Notes: generated by a model from the letters alone, not told the origin. Counted from the first letter of the stretch, positions 1-12,974 are shown. The stretch is 64,000 bases of DNA from Urechis unicinctus (GCA_034190875.2 CM067348.1:35095826-35159825); one strand, 5' to 3'. Numbers and translations: made by a program.

Positions 1-448
1 TTTGTTAACAAGCTCAGATCAAATGATTTGCTCATGATACCTTTTATCAAAGCAGTAATTAATACCCAGTGATAAATACCTTGACCAGTTGTTGATAAGC
101 CTTTGCCAAATAAGATTTGACCATAGAAAAACAAACATATATGGCTAGATGCGTGGCCAAAAGGCCCGGGAAAGCAATCAGTATAGTTTACTGAGATAAT
201 AGAAATACCAATAATCAAAAGTGATCAGGTTATATTTCGCGCATGCTGCATCTTGTATTCTTAATTCGATGCGGAATTAGGATGAAACGAAAATGTTAAG
301 TGGATAAGACTAAGCATACTAATCTGTCTTTAGCGAACTTAGCTTTGTAATGGCGGCAAAGTTCGCTGATATGTTAGTCATTGAGGGAATGTTGCGTCTT
401 TTATTGCCAATTTAATTAAGTTTTCTAACCTAGAATAATGCCGAATAT
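1..448. other. Non-coding stretch, no gene seen
   Basis: AT-rich sequence with no open frame of note, no recognisable repeat family and no RNA gene that I can identify. Confidence 0.5.
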
Positions 449-456
449 TCGCCTCG

Positions 457-787
<331 letters not shown>

Positions 788-825
788 ATACCTTTGCTTA
801 AAATTTAACCACAAACTTAAATTGT

Positions 826-1860
826 TAAAGTCAATCAATATCTACATCAGCGAACAAAAAAATTATAATAAATCCTTCTATTTGCCTGTCAACATTTCTG
901 CTGTTTCTATATGATTACTGCACGATCAGTACCGATGCCAAGTGGGAACAAAGTGTTCCTTGACACCCAAAAATCTTCGTACAGTATTAATCTGAGTCCT
1001 GTCATGGGGCACACTGCTCGTGACATCTGTCCTTTGTACGGTCACGGTTTTCAGTTGGCACCCATCACTAGTGCTGAGGAACAGGACATGGTACGACCCT
1101 GGTTTGAACAGCTAGATCGGTGAGTAAGTTTGAAGCATAAAGCAAAACCTGATTGAATCCATATTACATTCGCCTGCCAAGTATCATTGGAATGACTATT
1201 TATATCATGTCAATTACGGGGAGAGCAGATAATACTGCTTTCTTTCGTTCATTTATATTGCTTCTTTTTTATGTTGTATATCTTTATAACCAACAAGCAA
1301 GAAACCTGGTGTTTGTATGTTGTAAGCGTCATCACACGAGAGGCTGTTGGCATGGTATTGTTAGCATACACTGCAACTGGTGTGGTCTGGTATTGTATGT
1401 GATATGTCTTGCAAGAACAGAATATCATCGTGTCAGGTACCGACGAGCAGCACGAGGGATGCTGGTTATGGGCCAACCCGGTCATCTCTAGTCTAGATGC
1501 TGGTTTCAGTGATTGGGGCTCTGGACAGCCTAACAACTGAAGAGGTAACCATGACTGTCTGGCATTCAATCCCAATTGGGGGCTAAACGACATACCATGC
1601 CATGGACCATAACTGTACCTCTGTAAAAGGTCGGCACAAGGTGGATCAATAGTTCAACCTAGCATTGATGACGTTCGCTATACCAGTCTGTGCTAGGTCG
1701 AGATATTGTAAAGTGAATTATTCAGGATCAGTACTGAATATAACAGTATGTAATATCGTGTAATTGTTGACAATTTGGCGTAGTTTACTGTTCTACACTG
1801 TTTGTGTCAAATGTATCAAATGCAACTTTGTTCAGGATATCAATATTTAGTTTGGTCTCT
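826..1860 (+). repeat. Segmental duplication, copy 1 (C-type lectin locus)
   Basis: This block matches about 24815-25800 in exons, intron and both flanks. Shared landmarks are TTGTTAAAGTCAATC upstream, ATGATTACT before exon 1, the intron phrase ending in a CTTGCA acceptor, and ACTGAATATAACAGTAT downstream. The match outside exons shows duplication of genomic DNA rather than a retrocopy. Confidence 0.75.
930..1629 (+). pseudogene. C-type lectin domain gene, copy A (broken)
   Basis: Two exons of a C-type lectin-like (carbohydrate-recognition) domain are visible. Exon 1 (about 930-1119) encodes the first half, including HTARDIC and GFQLAPITSAEEQDM, the usual helix/strand signature, and ends at a good donor (G|GTGAGTAAG). 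Exon 2 (about 1416-1629) encodes GTDEQHEGCWLW, SDWGSGQPNN, DCLAF, a WGLNDIPC segment and a final YLCK. The QPNN stretch sits where the family has its sugar-specificity tripeptide. An in-frame TGA follows QPNN and an in-frame TAA precedes YLC, so this copy cannot encode a full domain. No signal-peptide exon is seen upstream. In the family such proteins are secreted lectins, often immune related. Paralogues lie at 24 and 25 kb. Confidence 0.75.
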
Positions 1861-1869
1861 TGACGCATC

Positions 1870-3173
1870 AGGGCACTTACCTTGTGATTAGTGTAATTCC
1901 AGATTCTCGGGTCGGCTTTTTAATGCACATAAATGTGTTATTTTTATTATTCAATTATGCAGAATGCGCAATATAAAACCTGTCCACTATTAAGTTTATG
2001 AAATTTAATCATCTCAATAAACACAGGATTCACCCAGCTGTTAGAGTCTCATATCCAGTAACTAATGATGGCACGATCTTTCTTATCAGCAACTGGGCAC
2101 GTTATATATTGCTGGGTATTTAGGAAAACAAATAACGCATCGTAAGGAAGGATGAGGTGTGTGTTTGTGTTGGGGACGTGGGGTGTTTGTTAAGTGTAGA
2201 TATATCCGCTTGCATTTTGATGCGTTATAGGGATTGATGGGGTAACTGTTATGGAGCGCTACCTGGGAGGGGTTAGGAGTGTCAAATATTGAAACGCCTC
2301 TTTTCTGTTTTAGTCAAGACAGGGTCGACGAGATGGAATATCTTCATTGTAATATGCTCAAACAGGGCGGTGCCGTATTTCCAGATTATGTGTTCCCAGC
2401 ACTTTTAGACACCTTGCCAACTGGCCTCATTAGGGAACCATGTCAGAAGCTATTGACGCCGAGAATCAAAGATCTCGTAAAATAAAGCACACATGCGATC
2501 GGTGGTAAAAGTGTGACACCGATGCTGATATTTTCAGATAAAGCTGGTTTTCTATGGGCACAAATAGCAACGCATAAAGTAGATAGGCCATTGAAGTGTC
2601 ACATTTGTGGGACGAGCTTGCGACAAGCGGTACCTATACAATCACATGAATAAATGCAGCCAGACAAAAAGAATGTCATCGATGGCATAGTGTCACCGGT
2701 GGTCTGTAAGTTATTTGCTATTGATTCGATGACAATTAAAACTGGATGGCTGCATTCTGACAATTAAGCCAATTCATATTCACCTGATATACCAGACATG
2801 GATTTCATCTCAAAGTTCGACCGTTTGATAATCACGATGAGAGATGGGGTAAGAAAAAGGGGAAAGTAATGTGTAATCATTCCTTCAGAATCTCACTGGA
2901 TATATAAACATCAATATTTCTCACAAATTAACCTTTATGAGATACCATATCTTGATACTGAATATAATACGCTATATGAACTGGTATGGACGCGATCGGA
3001 CCTAACGAACGCTCCCTACAATCATTTTATAACAAATGATCCCTTCCACTATAACATTATGATTGCAAACACCCTATAGGAAAGTTGGAACAAGTATGAC
3101 TGCGTATCCTGATCACAGATGGTCTCTTCTCCATACAATGCCTCTAAGCACTGAGCTGCTACATCTTTGTGTT
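1870..3173. other. Non-coding stretch, no gene seen
   Basis: Only short chance open frames (for example 2279-2485, 68 codons, no recognisable motif). No repeat family was identified by eye. Confidence 0.5.
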
Positions 3174-3292
3174 TATTTATATACATAATCATATATATAT
3201 ATAAATAGATACATAAATATTTATATATACTTATATTTATATATGCATATACATATATTTATGTGTGTGTGAGTGTGTGTGTGTGTGTGTTT
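3174..3292. repeat. AT-rich low complexity plus (GT)n
   Basis: TATA/AAATA-rich tract followed by a GT run from about 3262 to 3290. Confidence 0.9.
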
Positions 3293-5380
3293 AGTCGTCC
3301 TCATGAATGCCCCTCTGCAGAACATGACACATAGTGTGCATTTATCTGTTTGACAAATTAGTTAAATATAATCTAGCCGTCAATTTGGTGTGTTCATAGT
3401 TTTGCGCGACTTACATTCCTGATCGTGGAAATTTCATTTTTAACACGACACCGTATCGCTTGGTCACGAAATTGCAAAATACATTAATCGTAAGCAACGG
3501 CTTTTAGTTAGCCCTTCGTGAGATGACCACGGCAAGTTTAAGGTGTGGTGGTATCATAACTACGCCATCGACAAATTAACTGACCATCCCCTCATGTATT
3601 TCTCTGGAGCACCAATCTGTGTCATAGTAGTTGTACATTATACATACAATGACGTCATTCGCGATCTTGTCTGTATTTGTGATCAACGAAGCAAATCTGG
3701 GAAGATATAAACACAACAGAAGTAGGGTGAGTTTGGCATAAATACGTTATATAACATTTTACTTCACTTTCTGTTTGTGTGTTAAATAAGTGCAATATTT
3801 ACCACAAGGGTTAATAATTGCTAACCCGAAAAAAAAGACATAATCGGTGCTATAAACTTCGAATACATCTGCAGTTCTACCTTTCGGTATACTACTGTGT
3901 TGTTCATATGCAACTTCAAGCACAACATAGTCACCACTGACGCATCATTCATTGGAGCTCAGACTCAATTGATGCACAGTGCATAATGCTTGGTAATAGT
4001 TGATGGGGGCTTGCTGAACTTAATAAGAAAGTATCCCCATACCCGAGATGGGTGGTAATGAAATCGACAAACCTGTGTGCCCACCTTGGAAAATGCTAGC
4101 AAATAACTGTCATTATCTGCTCCGTGTGTATGGCACAATCGTTTAGTAAAGTTGTGCCTTAGATCAGCGCGTGCATTGAAACAATCAATTCACACAGTGA
4201 ACACCGTAAACAATTGATATTTGTCCAAAGAGCCAAACTTTATCATGCGCTGTGAAAAAGAATTGGATAAACGACGTTTAATGACATTCACCCGTAATTG
4301 GGTCTACCAGAATAGTATGATATTGGCAAGCAGTCTGACTGCATCACTAATCCTTGGGGTGCACAGTGATGTTGTGATTTCCAGTGTATAGAGGGAGGAT
4401 GTCTTGCACAGTTACAGCCCACTGACAAAGGCTCAATGTTTTACTCTTTATCTGCTGACTTTAGACAAAGTATGCACAGCTGCTTCGACATCGCTGGGGT
4501 CATGAGCATATTTGATACAGTCCTGTTATATAAATACGGCCTTTGAATATGGCACTGCATGTATTGTCACAGTGTTGCACAATATCATGAGAAATAAGAT
4601 TATCTATCAGGAGGATCTCAACAGAGCAGCTGGTGATGACCTTACCAGATATAATTTTAATGTCTTAATGTTAAAGTCACCCGGTCATTGATTTCTTTGA
4701 TAGGGTAATCTTGCGCTGATGGTCCTTGAATGGTAACTCTATATAATGCTGAGTATCATCTGATGTCCCGAGCTTTGAGAGCAATCTGTATTCGCAACGA
4801 AAAGCTCAGTTGATTTTATTATGTCAAATGTGTAGTTTGGTACTGCCATAAAATCAAGCAAGTTCTAAGTTGATTTCAGGTGTTTAAAAGCGCATAGTTG
4901 CAATAAGATCCATACAAACGGCCATAATGAAGTTCAAGCTGATTTATTTGAACATCAACAATCGTTGCAGTTACGTCTTGCCCAACTAGATTCTATCTCT
5001 GGTACAACAAATCATGGTCAAGGTTACGAGGGCTTCTCTATTTCCTGCATTTGGTAAGTTTACAAAATACTCAATGGTTGGTTATTTCAAACAGTTGCTG
5101 TGCAGTAGAAATATAAATGCCAAAGTAACAATTAATTTGTGCAATGTAATACAATGAGCTATTAGGTATCTTCAACAGTCAAAGAGATCGACATATGGCC
5201 TTCACGCTACAGACAAAGAACGTACAACGCGTATTGTTGCTAATTGCTACATTCAATCTAAAAATAAGTTAATCAAATAGGCCAAATACAATGATTTTTT
5301 ATTCCATTTTTCCGAACGTTTTAAAGGGATATGGTAAAATAAATAAGGTGACTGCGAGCTTTTTTCTCTCTTTGAAAAAC
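3293..5380. other. Non-coding stretch, no gene seen
   Basis: About 2 kb with no credible coding region, RNA gene or repeat recognised. Stops are frequent in all frames. Confidence 0.45.
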
Positions 5381-5518
5381 AATTGAGAAATGAACATTTA
5401 CCACATCATATCTGTCAGGATATCACTCGATAGATTTCGGGAATTTCCTGACAGTGACATCACACGCGCTGTTCGCGAACACGAGCTCAGAAGGAATCGG
5501 TTTAACTGGCGGAGAGTG

Positions 5519-5896
5519 AAGGTGAGATGGAAACTGACCCTGACTATGTCTTCACTAATGATGTCGTCGAGATTGACACCGATGATGACATGGAGTTTGA
5601 AGAAGTGTAAGGAAAATATAGTTTTGTTTGCGGGGCAAGGGCATTTATTTGATGAAAATAAACCCGGCTAACGGAATGCTTATGTTGAGGAATTTATTCG
5701 TATTGTTCACAGTAGTGTTGATCTCCAGGATGGCACTGATCATTATCAAAGAAATTGTTTTTTGTATGAGAACTGTTTCATCAAGCAGATGTGTTTTAAA
5801 CACATCTGCGTGAATGGACACAGTAGGTATGGGATAGCCAACCTTTTACAGGAGCTATGCCTACAGGGATTAATTAATGGGTTCAGTGATTTTTGA
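5519..5896 (+). other. Unrecognised coding-like fragments
   Basis: Two adjacent stretches look more protein-like than their surroundings. At about 5524-5610 a frame encodes an acidic tail (ETDPDYVFTNDV, then IDTDDDMEFEEV) ending in TAA. At 5672-5896 a 74-codon frame without an ATG is rich in Cys and aromatic residues (DGTDHYQRNCF, FIKQMCFKHICVNG). I do not recognise the family. They could be decayed exons or a transposase tail, or chance. No clear splice sites join them. Confidence 0.2.
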
Positions 5897-5899
5897 TAG

Positions 5900-6660
5900 C
5901 GGCAAAAGTGCTGTTACAATACTGAGCATGTTCAGGCATGTTAATATCCCAACTATCTTGTTCCAGCTGAAAGACGACTATGGCGGAGCCAACACACCTC
6001 AATGACAGCTGCTAGCCAAGGTACACCGCTTTCTTTGGGAGGGGAAGCCAGATGCTGTTCTCCAGGCCACACTGCTGAGTATGCAATTGACTGTTTCAAA
6101 ATGCATGGCACGCATCGGGCTTGGAAGTAACATTACAACAGCTTGACCAACGCATGCTCCAAGTATCCAATTGCATTGCCTGTACAATATAAATTCAGAA
6201 AAATATCGAAGCAAGGCAAATTCAACAAACTGGCAGTAAGAACGAGTCGAGGCAACCATGCTGGGCTGCAGGTCATATAAGTTCTTGCTGGTAGTTGTGA
6301 TCATTCCGAAGGTGTAAAGCTGGGACGACAAGCCAACCACAGATATGCAGTGAGTTTGATATAAGCACATTGTTTAACATTATCACTTCTGTCTCTGTGT
6401 TACACAGGTGTAGTGTAATAATCGCTACAATTGATAATGATAAATCATCCCTCAGAAATAAGAAATTATCAGCAATATAAACTGAAACTGCATAACTTTG
6501 CTGTTCAATCACAATTAGTTTGGCAAAGCACTTTTGGTGTTTTGTAGCTATGAATTGATAACCAAATGATTTTGATCTCTCCTCTTTGACTGATGCATGC
6601 TATTTGTTTAATATCTCAAGGAACAACACTGCGCCCCGAACTATACAGGCAAATGGCGCG
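5900..6660. other. Non-coding stretch upstream of GPCR relic
   Basis: Open frames on the minus strand at 5999-6512 have no motif. Nothing else recognised. Confidence 0.4.
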
Positions 6661-6680
6661 CAAACTACAACAACAGAGAA

Positions 6681-7595
6681 TTGCAACAAGGTTTGCTAGG
6701 ATCTAACGAAACGGTTATTGCCTCCAAAGAAGACATGACAACAAATATCTATTCAACAGTGAACAGGTTCAGGAATGTACGAAATGAAAGGATGACCCTT
6801 GATGAAGTTCAAACGCTACAATATATAAACATGATACACTCAAGGTATGTAAGGTCATGCCTGTATTTTGTGGCTATTGTTGGTAGCTTATTGGCATTTC
6901 TAACCCTAACTCTACGGGCTCAAAGGCACACGGCTCATATCTATATGGGGGCTCTTGCACTTTCGGATTTATGTGGGAGTGTGGCTGCTTGTGCGTTTGC
7001 TTTTCTCGACACACTCTGAGATGAGGGATGGTCAACAGCATCATGTACCGCCCTGTACTACAGTGCATTACCTTGTTTTTACATAGGCCGTTCTTGTCTG
7101 ATGGCTTCTAATTTGTTAGCTGTAGCATTAGCCGCCGACCGCTATGTGGTAGTCCGATTTCCGCTTAAAAGATTTGTGTACTGCATTCCTAGAAGAACGT
7201 ACAAAATCATATCATTTGCAATTTGCATAAATGTTCCATTACGTTTCAAGCCCATCTATGTCTATAATGAAAGCACGAAAACGTTTACATCTGTTGTTAT
7301 CTACTCGACAAGGTTTGGTGTGAACAATGCTATCACTTACACCTTTACGACTCTTGAAATGATTATTCGGTTTGTTATTCCTTTATTATGTTTAGCGTCG
7401 TTCAATATTGCACTCGTACAAAGCCTTGCTCAAAATCGAAAAAATCGTTTCATCGATAACGGTGCCTCCCTAAAACCATGAACCACACGAATGTTAGCTG
7501 TAAATCATTACGCGCTCTATAACTACCTCGCTATCGATGTGTATACTTCCGTTTTGGTTACAATATGTAGATTTCATCAAATCTTCACTCATTAA
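6681..7595 (+). pseudogene. Class A GPCR pseudogene (peptide receptor-like)
   Basis: A single reading frame encodes a rhodopsin-family receptor. In order: an extracellular N-terminus with an N-E-T glycosylation site near residue 9; TM1 (CLYFVAIVGSLLAFLTLTL); TM2 (IYMGALALSDLCGSVAACAF), which carries the conserved LxxxD; a first outer loop with the conserved Trp and the TM3 Cys (GWSTASC); TM3 ending in DRY (AADRYVVVRFPLK); a TM5 segment (EMIIRFVIPLLCLASFN); and a TTRML start of TM6. TM4 is poor and TM7 with NPxxY is absent. The frame is interrupted by TGA at 7017-7019 in outer loop 1 and TGA at 7479-7481 before TM6, both without a frame change. In the family such intronless receptors often bind FMRFamide-like peptides; that assignment is inference. 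The sequence cannot encode a seven-helix receptor as it stands. Confidence 0.8.
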
Positions 7596-7599
7596 AGTT

Positions 7600-10215
7600 G
7601 TGGGCATAATTGCGCACATATGTGACTGACAACCATGAAGGGTAATTTCCGACCACATAAATGGCTACAGCCGTAGTGAGAATCTATTTTCTGAGACCCC
7701 AGCGCCGCGCAGCGACTGAAAGTCTGAAAACTTAACACTTTCGGTTTCCAAGGTGCGGTTACCAAGCGGCTTGCTAGGCAACCTTGTTACAAATATAGGG
7801 CTGTACAGTGTCTTTAAGAAAAGGACATGTGGTCCCTCCTTCCCAGACCACCTTCGCCACTAGTCGACATCTGTCTGATAGAAATAATCGTCTCACTGAA
7901 GCCAGACTCGGGCTCCATTTACAACACACACTGATTTTGCAAAATCGCTACTCATCTCTCACAATAGTCATAGCTTGCATCCCTCACATCCTAAACCCTG
8001 TATGTGCCTTCGTTTGCCCCGACGGTCACGGCCGCCTTATGAAACCTTTGCCTCCCGCCTCAAACGGCTTGTGCGGCATTCGGGTTGAATCCGACCCTTC
8101 ATTTGGCCTCCGTTGAGGCTTATCGCATAGGCGGTCTTACGACCTGCTTCAGCACCACGGTATTTGGTGCTCCGACATTATCATCACTATCTATCGTTCA
8201 CTCATTAGCAGTACATTTTCCTCGCTCAGCTACCTCCCGCAGAGTTTGGGTCACGCTACCAAAACCCGTTCTTTCAGCTTTCATAGTTTTACCGTCTTCA
8301 GATCCGTTTTTTTCAAGCTCGATTTAAGCTATAACCTCATCACTAGACGTTTACGATAAATACAACATTGGCTATCAGCTTTGCTCGTTAATTGCCGTCA
8401 GCGTCAGAATTTCGCACTGCCAGCCTTGACCTGGTCAATACGTTGCGCCGTGCGTGTCACCAACACTTTTGAAACGTCATAGAGATCTATTATTTAGTTC
8501 GGCGGTCGTAGGTGAGGGCGTTAAAAAGCGATCATTTAAAAAACCATGTTCATTTTTGAAGCAGCATAGACTAAAATCGATGCAAACTGCGCCAGGTTCA
8601 ATTGCTCTGATGAAATTCAATGTGCATTGGATGCAGAAGTTATGGTCACTGACCTAATCTTCTCTACTTAAACAACAGCATAGCTCAATCATGGAGAGCC
8701 TATCACTTGGAAATAATCGTTACACCTCGTTGTAGTAAATGTAAAGTGAATGATACAAATTCCTTTTCCCGGCGATTTATTTATAGTATGTGGAGGTAAG
8801 TGGGGATGTGCCGCCAATTTGGGTCTTTCTTTTGGTATTTTAGTGTACAAATTGGTCGTTATTTCTTGAAGACAGTTATAGCAGTTGGTCGGTACATTGG
8901 CAATGCTCTGGTACGTATTTTTGACAGCGAGTATAGCAACGGATATTTGTTTTGTGATGGGTATCCAATTGGTTTGGTCAAGTCCCCTGGGTCAATAGTG
9001 GCCAGCCCTATCAGTCAGCGTTGCGTTGTTTCAAAGTTTTATGGCATGATAAGCAAACAGAAAGTCCAGCTTCGTACACTCTCCTGCCACTGTTTCCCGC
9101 AATATCGTCTACCTCATGGGCCGGACGTCCTGGGGCGCTCGTTGATAGACTGCGGGCCCGAGTCATTAACTGCCTTGCCGTAATGAACCAGAGCGTCGTT
9201 GGGACTGACCACGGTATCAGCAAATATTAATTGGTCCCTTGTAGCTCCTCGAGGTGGTCTAGATAAGATTAGGGATCATTAATTTTGGTGTATGTATTGG
9301 TGACCCTTTTAAAAATTTTATATATGAATGGGTCTTCTTTCAGAGGATTTGGTATGTAAATTGCTCCCTTTTCTCACTTTGGCTTGGTATAGATATTGTC
9401 CTGTTTTTGTTTCCCATAGCGGCTCACCACTTCCTTTTACAAGAAGAGAACCCCCACCCAACCCCCCTCCCCCGGCTACGCTTAGTTGTCTATGGTGTTC
9501 GTGAAACGCAATTAAGTTGGATAGTCGGCTTATCACAGTCAGCTAAGGATGATAGTTGACTTAGACACGTACGTAAAATAGGCCACTGATAAAGGCCACC
9601 TACTAGACGTCGCGCTGCATGAAAATATATCGACCCAAACATAATATTCACCCGTCAGTCAGAATGACATTTGGGGTACGTTCACCGTTCATTAACAGAA
9701 TAACTAGCAGCTGTCCATACTATTTCATATACCTTTGTGGCTGCTGACTTCGCTCACAAGAATTGTATTTAAAGCATTCAAAACATGAATTGTTTGTTTG
9801 AATTGCCCGTGATCGAGCCCTCGATAATATAACTACTAAATGTAACATTTAAGTAACTCTTGAAACTAGCGTGAACATTAACTCTGTAGACGTTTTGATT
9901 ATGTCTATTATGAAATCTACAGGTACAAAGCAATCACGTAGTTCTGCGTCTTCCCCAGAATTTTAAGGTTGTTGTCGGATGGCAACAAAACGAACACTGA
10001 GTTATCTGCCTTTCTTAACAGGTTTCGCGGGGAGAGAAAGATAAATAATCGGAGTGCACGGCCATTACGCCTACGGTTCGAATGAATGAGACCGAGTTGG
10101 TGATGCGGCTCTGATGGGTGCAATTGTGTTCCGTATGCCTTTACCGCCTATTTTATCATTTTTTTCAAGCTGAGCTAAATGTTATTTCTATAGCTGTGGC
10201 CCGCACTGCCCAGTC
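7600..10215. other. Non-coding stretch, chance ORFs only
   Basis: Open frames such as 7808-8116, 8085-8327 and 8800-9183 (127 codons) show no domain, signal peptide or splice context that I can identify. The 7.7-8.3 kb part is richer in GC than its neighbours. A C-rich patch lies at 9445-9475. Confidence 0.4.
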
Positions 10216-10219
10216 TCGT

Positions 10220-10355
10220 AAACGACGTTTAATCATCTTCTAAGACTCCTTGTCTGCCCTGGAGGCAACCATAGGGAGTTATCTACGTAATTGCTACAGT
10301 TTGATTCTACATTAATTCAACGAGGCAAGGATATTTGTGTACTGGGATGGAGTAT
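10220..10355 (+). mobile_element. LINE RNase H relic
   Basis: Matches the RNase H region of the LINE at about 54690-54825. Shared words are TGTCTGCCCTGGAGGCAA, AGGGAGT, TACGTAAT and GGCAAGGATATTT. Several indels and stops make it a short decayed fragment. Confidence 0.75.
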
Positions 10356-11088
10356 GTGTGTAGATTGAGACATAGGAAGGCGGAGTTAGGGATGAATTAT
10401 GGGTTTATTGATGAGGTAGATGGATGTTTTCCCATTTGATATTCACACGTCTCTGCTGAGCTGCACGCCTGTATTTTCAATGCATGCTTCACGTTCGGAT
10501 TCAATTGTTTACCTAATTGTTACATCTCCATTATGTCAAACCGAGATATGTTAAGGAATATTCCAGGAGCTTATGAGGAGATGTGATTTTCTAAGCTCGA
10601 GAATAAACCATTGCAAGTTCCTGTGCTATAATGGCATTGCCTAGTCGGCCTTATCGGAACGCAGAAATACATTGATGCCTGGACAAAGGATTAATCATAA
10701 TTTCCTCATTCCCGAAGACGAAGTTGGAATTCGATGGCTTTACTATTCGACTATGGATGTGCAGAAGTTTGAATTATCTTTCGGGGTAAAGATTAGTTTT
10801 TGTTAAAGTTTTTGTTGGGAAAATGTTTTCGGCATTAAAAATTGGCAAACTCAACCCGGACGCTCGTACGACTTAGTTTGATGAAACTAGCCATGTGGCA
10901 CCCACTACGGAAGGCACCATTGGACCTCAGACGAAGAGTGGGTGGCCACATATGATAGTGGATATATTCCTGTTGTTAAGATAATACTGTTAGGGGTCAT
11001 GATAGAATAAGTGAAATCACATGAAGAGGTCAAATTACGCCTGTAGGCCGCCACTTGGTGTTGTCAGTGAATTGTTGAATATGGTTCC

Positions 11089-11152
11089 GGCGCTCGGTTC
11101 CCAATGTTAGGGCTCTGCCAGGCGCTCGGTTCCCAATATCAGGGCTCTGTAA
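11089..11152. repeat. 32-bp tandem repeat, two units
   Basis: Units 11089-11120 and 11121-11152 both start GGCGCTCGGTTCCCAAT and end GGGCTCTG plus four bases. A third truncated start (GCGCTCC) follows. Confidence 0.85.
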
Positions 11153-11759
11153 TGCGCTCCGTTTCCGCCGACCGCCGCGCCGCTCGAGGTGCAATTATCA
11201 AAAGCGATACTGGTTGTCGGAATCTGACATCGGGAATCAGATCAATAATAAGGAAAATCGATAATTTTATATGCATTAAAGCAAAACAGTGCATAGCACA
11301 TCTTGATATAGGTACAGTTGACGCGTCAATTGATTCTTACTAAAGCAAGCAGCACATTTAAGTAAATAAGAAATGGCGGCCAGCCTATGTAATGGCACCC
11401 GTATAACTCATACAGCTATGCTTTGTGACAACTCGATTACAAAAGTCAATTCGCCTCTGACATACACGCAGGCACAGTCATAAAGGATATTATATTGTGG
11501 ATAAAGTACGGATTGGGAATTTGGTTGATTTCTTGTGCCTTGTTTATGGAACACCGATGATAACATGGAGTCTCCAGTTCCTTCCAACAAATTGCCGAAA
11601 GGTGGGCGCGATTTGTCGTCGACTCAATACGACGCTATTCTTCTCGAAGAGTGTTGTGTTTCGATACGATCTCAAATTTCGTCGAATTGCCTATTCACCC
11701 TCTACAGGTGATTAGGGAGAGTGATCAGGTTGTTGCCGTCATCAGTTCAATAAAGACGT
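11153..11759. other. Non-coding stretch
   Basis: No gene or repeat recognised; short open frames only. Confidence 0.4.
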
Positions 11760-12235
11760 ATATTGCCGCTCTACAACATCCTCAACATCATACCCCTGCA
11801 TCATCCTCTACATTGCCATTGCACGCTTCCATTAACATCGCCATCCTATACATACTACAAATGGCCCCTTCACTCTACTTAATATCGACACCCAAAACTA
11901 TGCTCGTCATTGCCATCCTAAATTATCCTCAACATTGCCACCCTACAGCATCCTAAACATTGCCAACTTATACAATGCAGAATATGGCCACCCTACTCTA
12001 TCCTCAACATTGCAATCATACACTGCCCTTAACATAGCCACTGTATACTTTTCTCAACACCGTCTCCCTGCACTATCCTCCACATTGCCATCCTACACAA
12101 TCCTATACAGCGCCGACCCAAAGCAATTCTCAACATTACCATCCTTCAAATTTCATAACTGCGCCCCCAACACAATCCTAAACATCGCGACCTTACACTG
12201 TCCTGACCATCCCCAACCTTAACGTTCCTTTATCT
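11760..12235. repeat. 25-bp degenerate minisatellite, block 1
   Basis: Successive units of 24-26 bp resemble CCTCAACATTGCCACCCTAC followed by ACTAT. The apparent proteins (Leu/Ile/Thr/Pro-rich frames at 11651-12222) simply translate this repeat. Units are strongly diverged from one another. Confidence 0.9.
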
Positions 12236-12306
12236 CGCCACCAAGCTCTATAAACCACACTGCAGTTGATATTAACACATCAACCCTCAAAAACATCAAC
12301 ACATAG

Positions 12307-12337
12307 TTGAGAATAGTAAGGCATTACAAATACCCCA
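12307..12337. repeat. Spacer of the minisatellite field, left half
   Basis: TGAGAATAGTAAGGCATTAC and the following ATACCCCA match spacer copies at 14089, 15186 and 15501. The spacer is cut here by the 12338-13448 insertion and resumes at 13449. Confidence 0.75.
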
Positions 12338-12709
12338 CACTCTTAATGTAATCTAGTCAACTTGACTAACTTGGCTAGTCATATTGACTGTCCACCAAAC
12401 GACTAATGTGTTAGTCAATTTGACTAATGCAGTTGGTCAAATATTGATTAGTCAAAATGACTAATCTACCTAGTCAAGTAAAGAGTGGTCAATATGACTA
12501 ATCTATTAGTCACTATGACTATCTCATTAGTCACATTGACTACAGCGTAAGTAGTAATGACTATTGTACTTAGTCAGACCGACTAGAAGATTTGGTCAGT
12601 TTGACTATGAATGAAGGTCAGTTTGACTATGATTAAAGGTCGAACCAGTGTAAGAACCAGTGTAAAAAAAAAGTCAAGTCAGACAACATAATATGCAAAA
12701 CAAGTAGAC

Positions 12710-12715
12710 TTTATT
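12710..12715 (-). terminator. Polyadenylation signal AATAAA of the microprotein gene
   Basis: AATAAA on the minus strand about 100 bases after the stop codon at 12816, correctly oriented for the two-exon gene. Confidence 0.5.
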
Positions 12716-12815
12716 GTATATAAAACACTTACATGCATGCCCTTGTTAATACTAGCCCTGACACAAAGAAGCTTCGCATCAACTGGGTCTTAAGCCTCAT
12801 CATCAACGACCAGCA

Positions 12816-12974
12816 TCACCTTCTGTATGTAACGAAACGTCTTTTTGGTCGAAAGGTGGTAAGGCACATAAACACATAAATGGCGGCCATCAGCATGCCC
12901 ATGGCAATGACCTCTGTTACAACCACAGCTTCTCCAACAGATGTTATTGCTGGTGTCGTCCTGCGTTGCGACAT
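12816..12974 (-). CDS. 52-residue single-pass membrane microprotein
   Basis: Coding part of the last exon of a minus-strand gene inside the CACTA-like element. It starts with MSQRRTTPAITSV, continues with a hydrophobic segment of about 24 residues (VVVTEVIAMGMLMAAIYVFM then CLTTF) and ends with a basic tail (RPKRRFVTYRR). This suggests a small single-span protein with a positively charged flank. The start ATG lies one base inside the exon, just after an acceptor (TGTGTTTTAG|A). The stop is followed by ~100 bases of 3' UTR and an AATAAA. I do not recognise a family. A host gene captured by the element is one reading; a chance frame is the alternative, but the surrounding splice and polyadenylation signals argue against it. 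Confidence 0.5.
   Translation of the reverse strand: MSQRRTTPAITSVGEAVVVTEVIAMGMLMAAIYVFMCLTTFRPKRRFVTYRR

Noticed and set aside
6681..7595. TGA recoding (selenocysteine or readthrough) in the GPCR
   Set aside because: TM4 is poor, TM7 is missing and no SECIS-like structure was noticed; ordinary pseudogene is simpler.
7756..7784. RFX X-box (GTTACCAAG ... CTAGGCAAC)
   Set aside because: The half-sites are 7 bp apart with two mismatches, outside the 0-3 bp spacing of the known motif.
8800..9183. 127-codon plus frame
   Set aside because: No motif, no splice or promoter context, composition like the surroundings.
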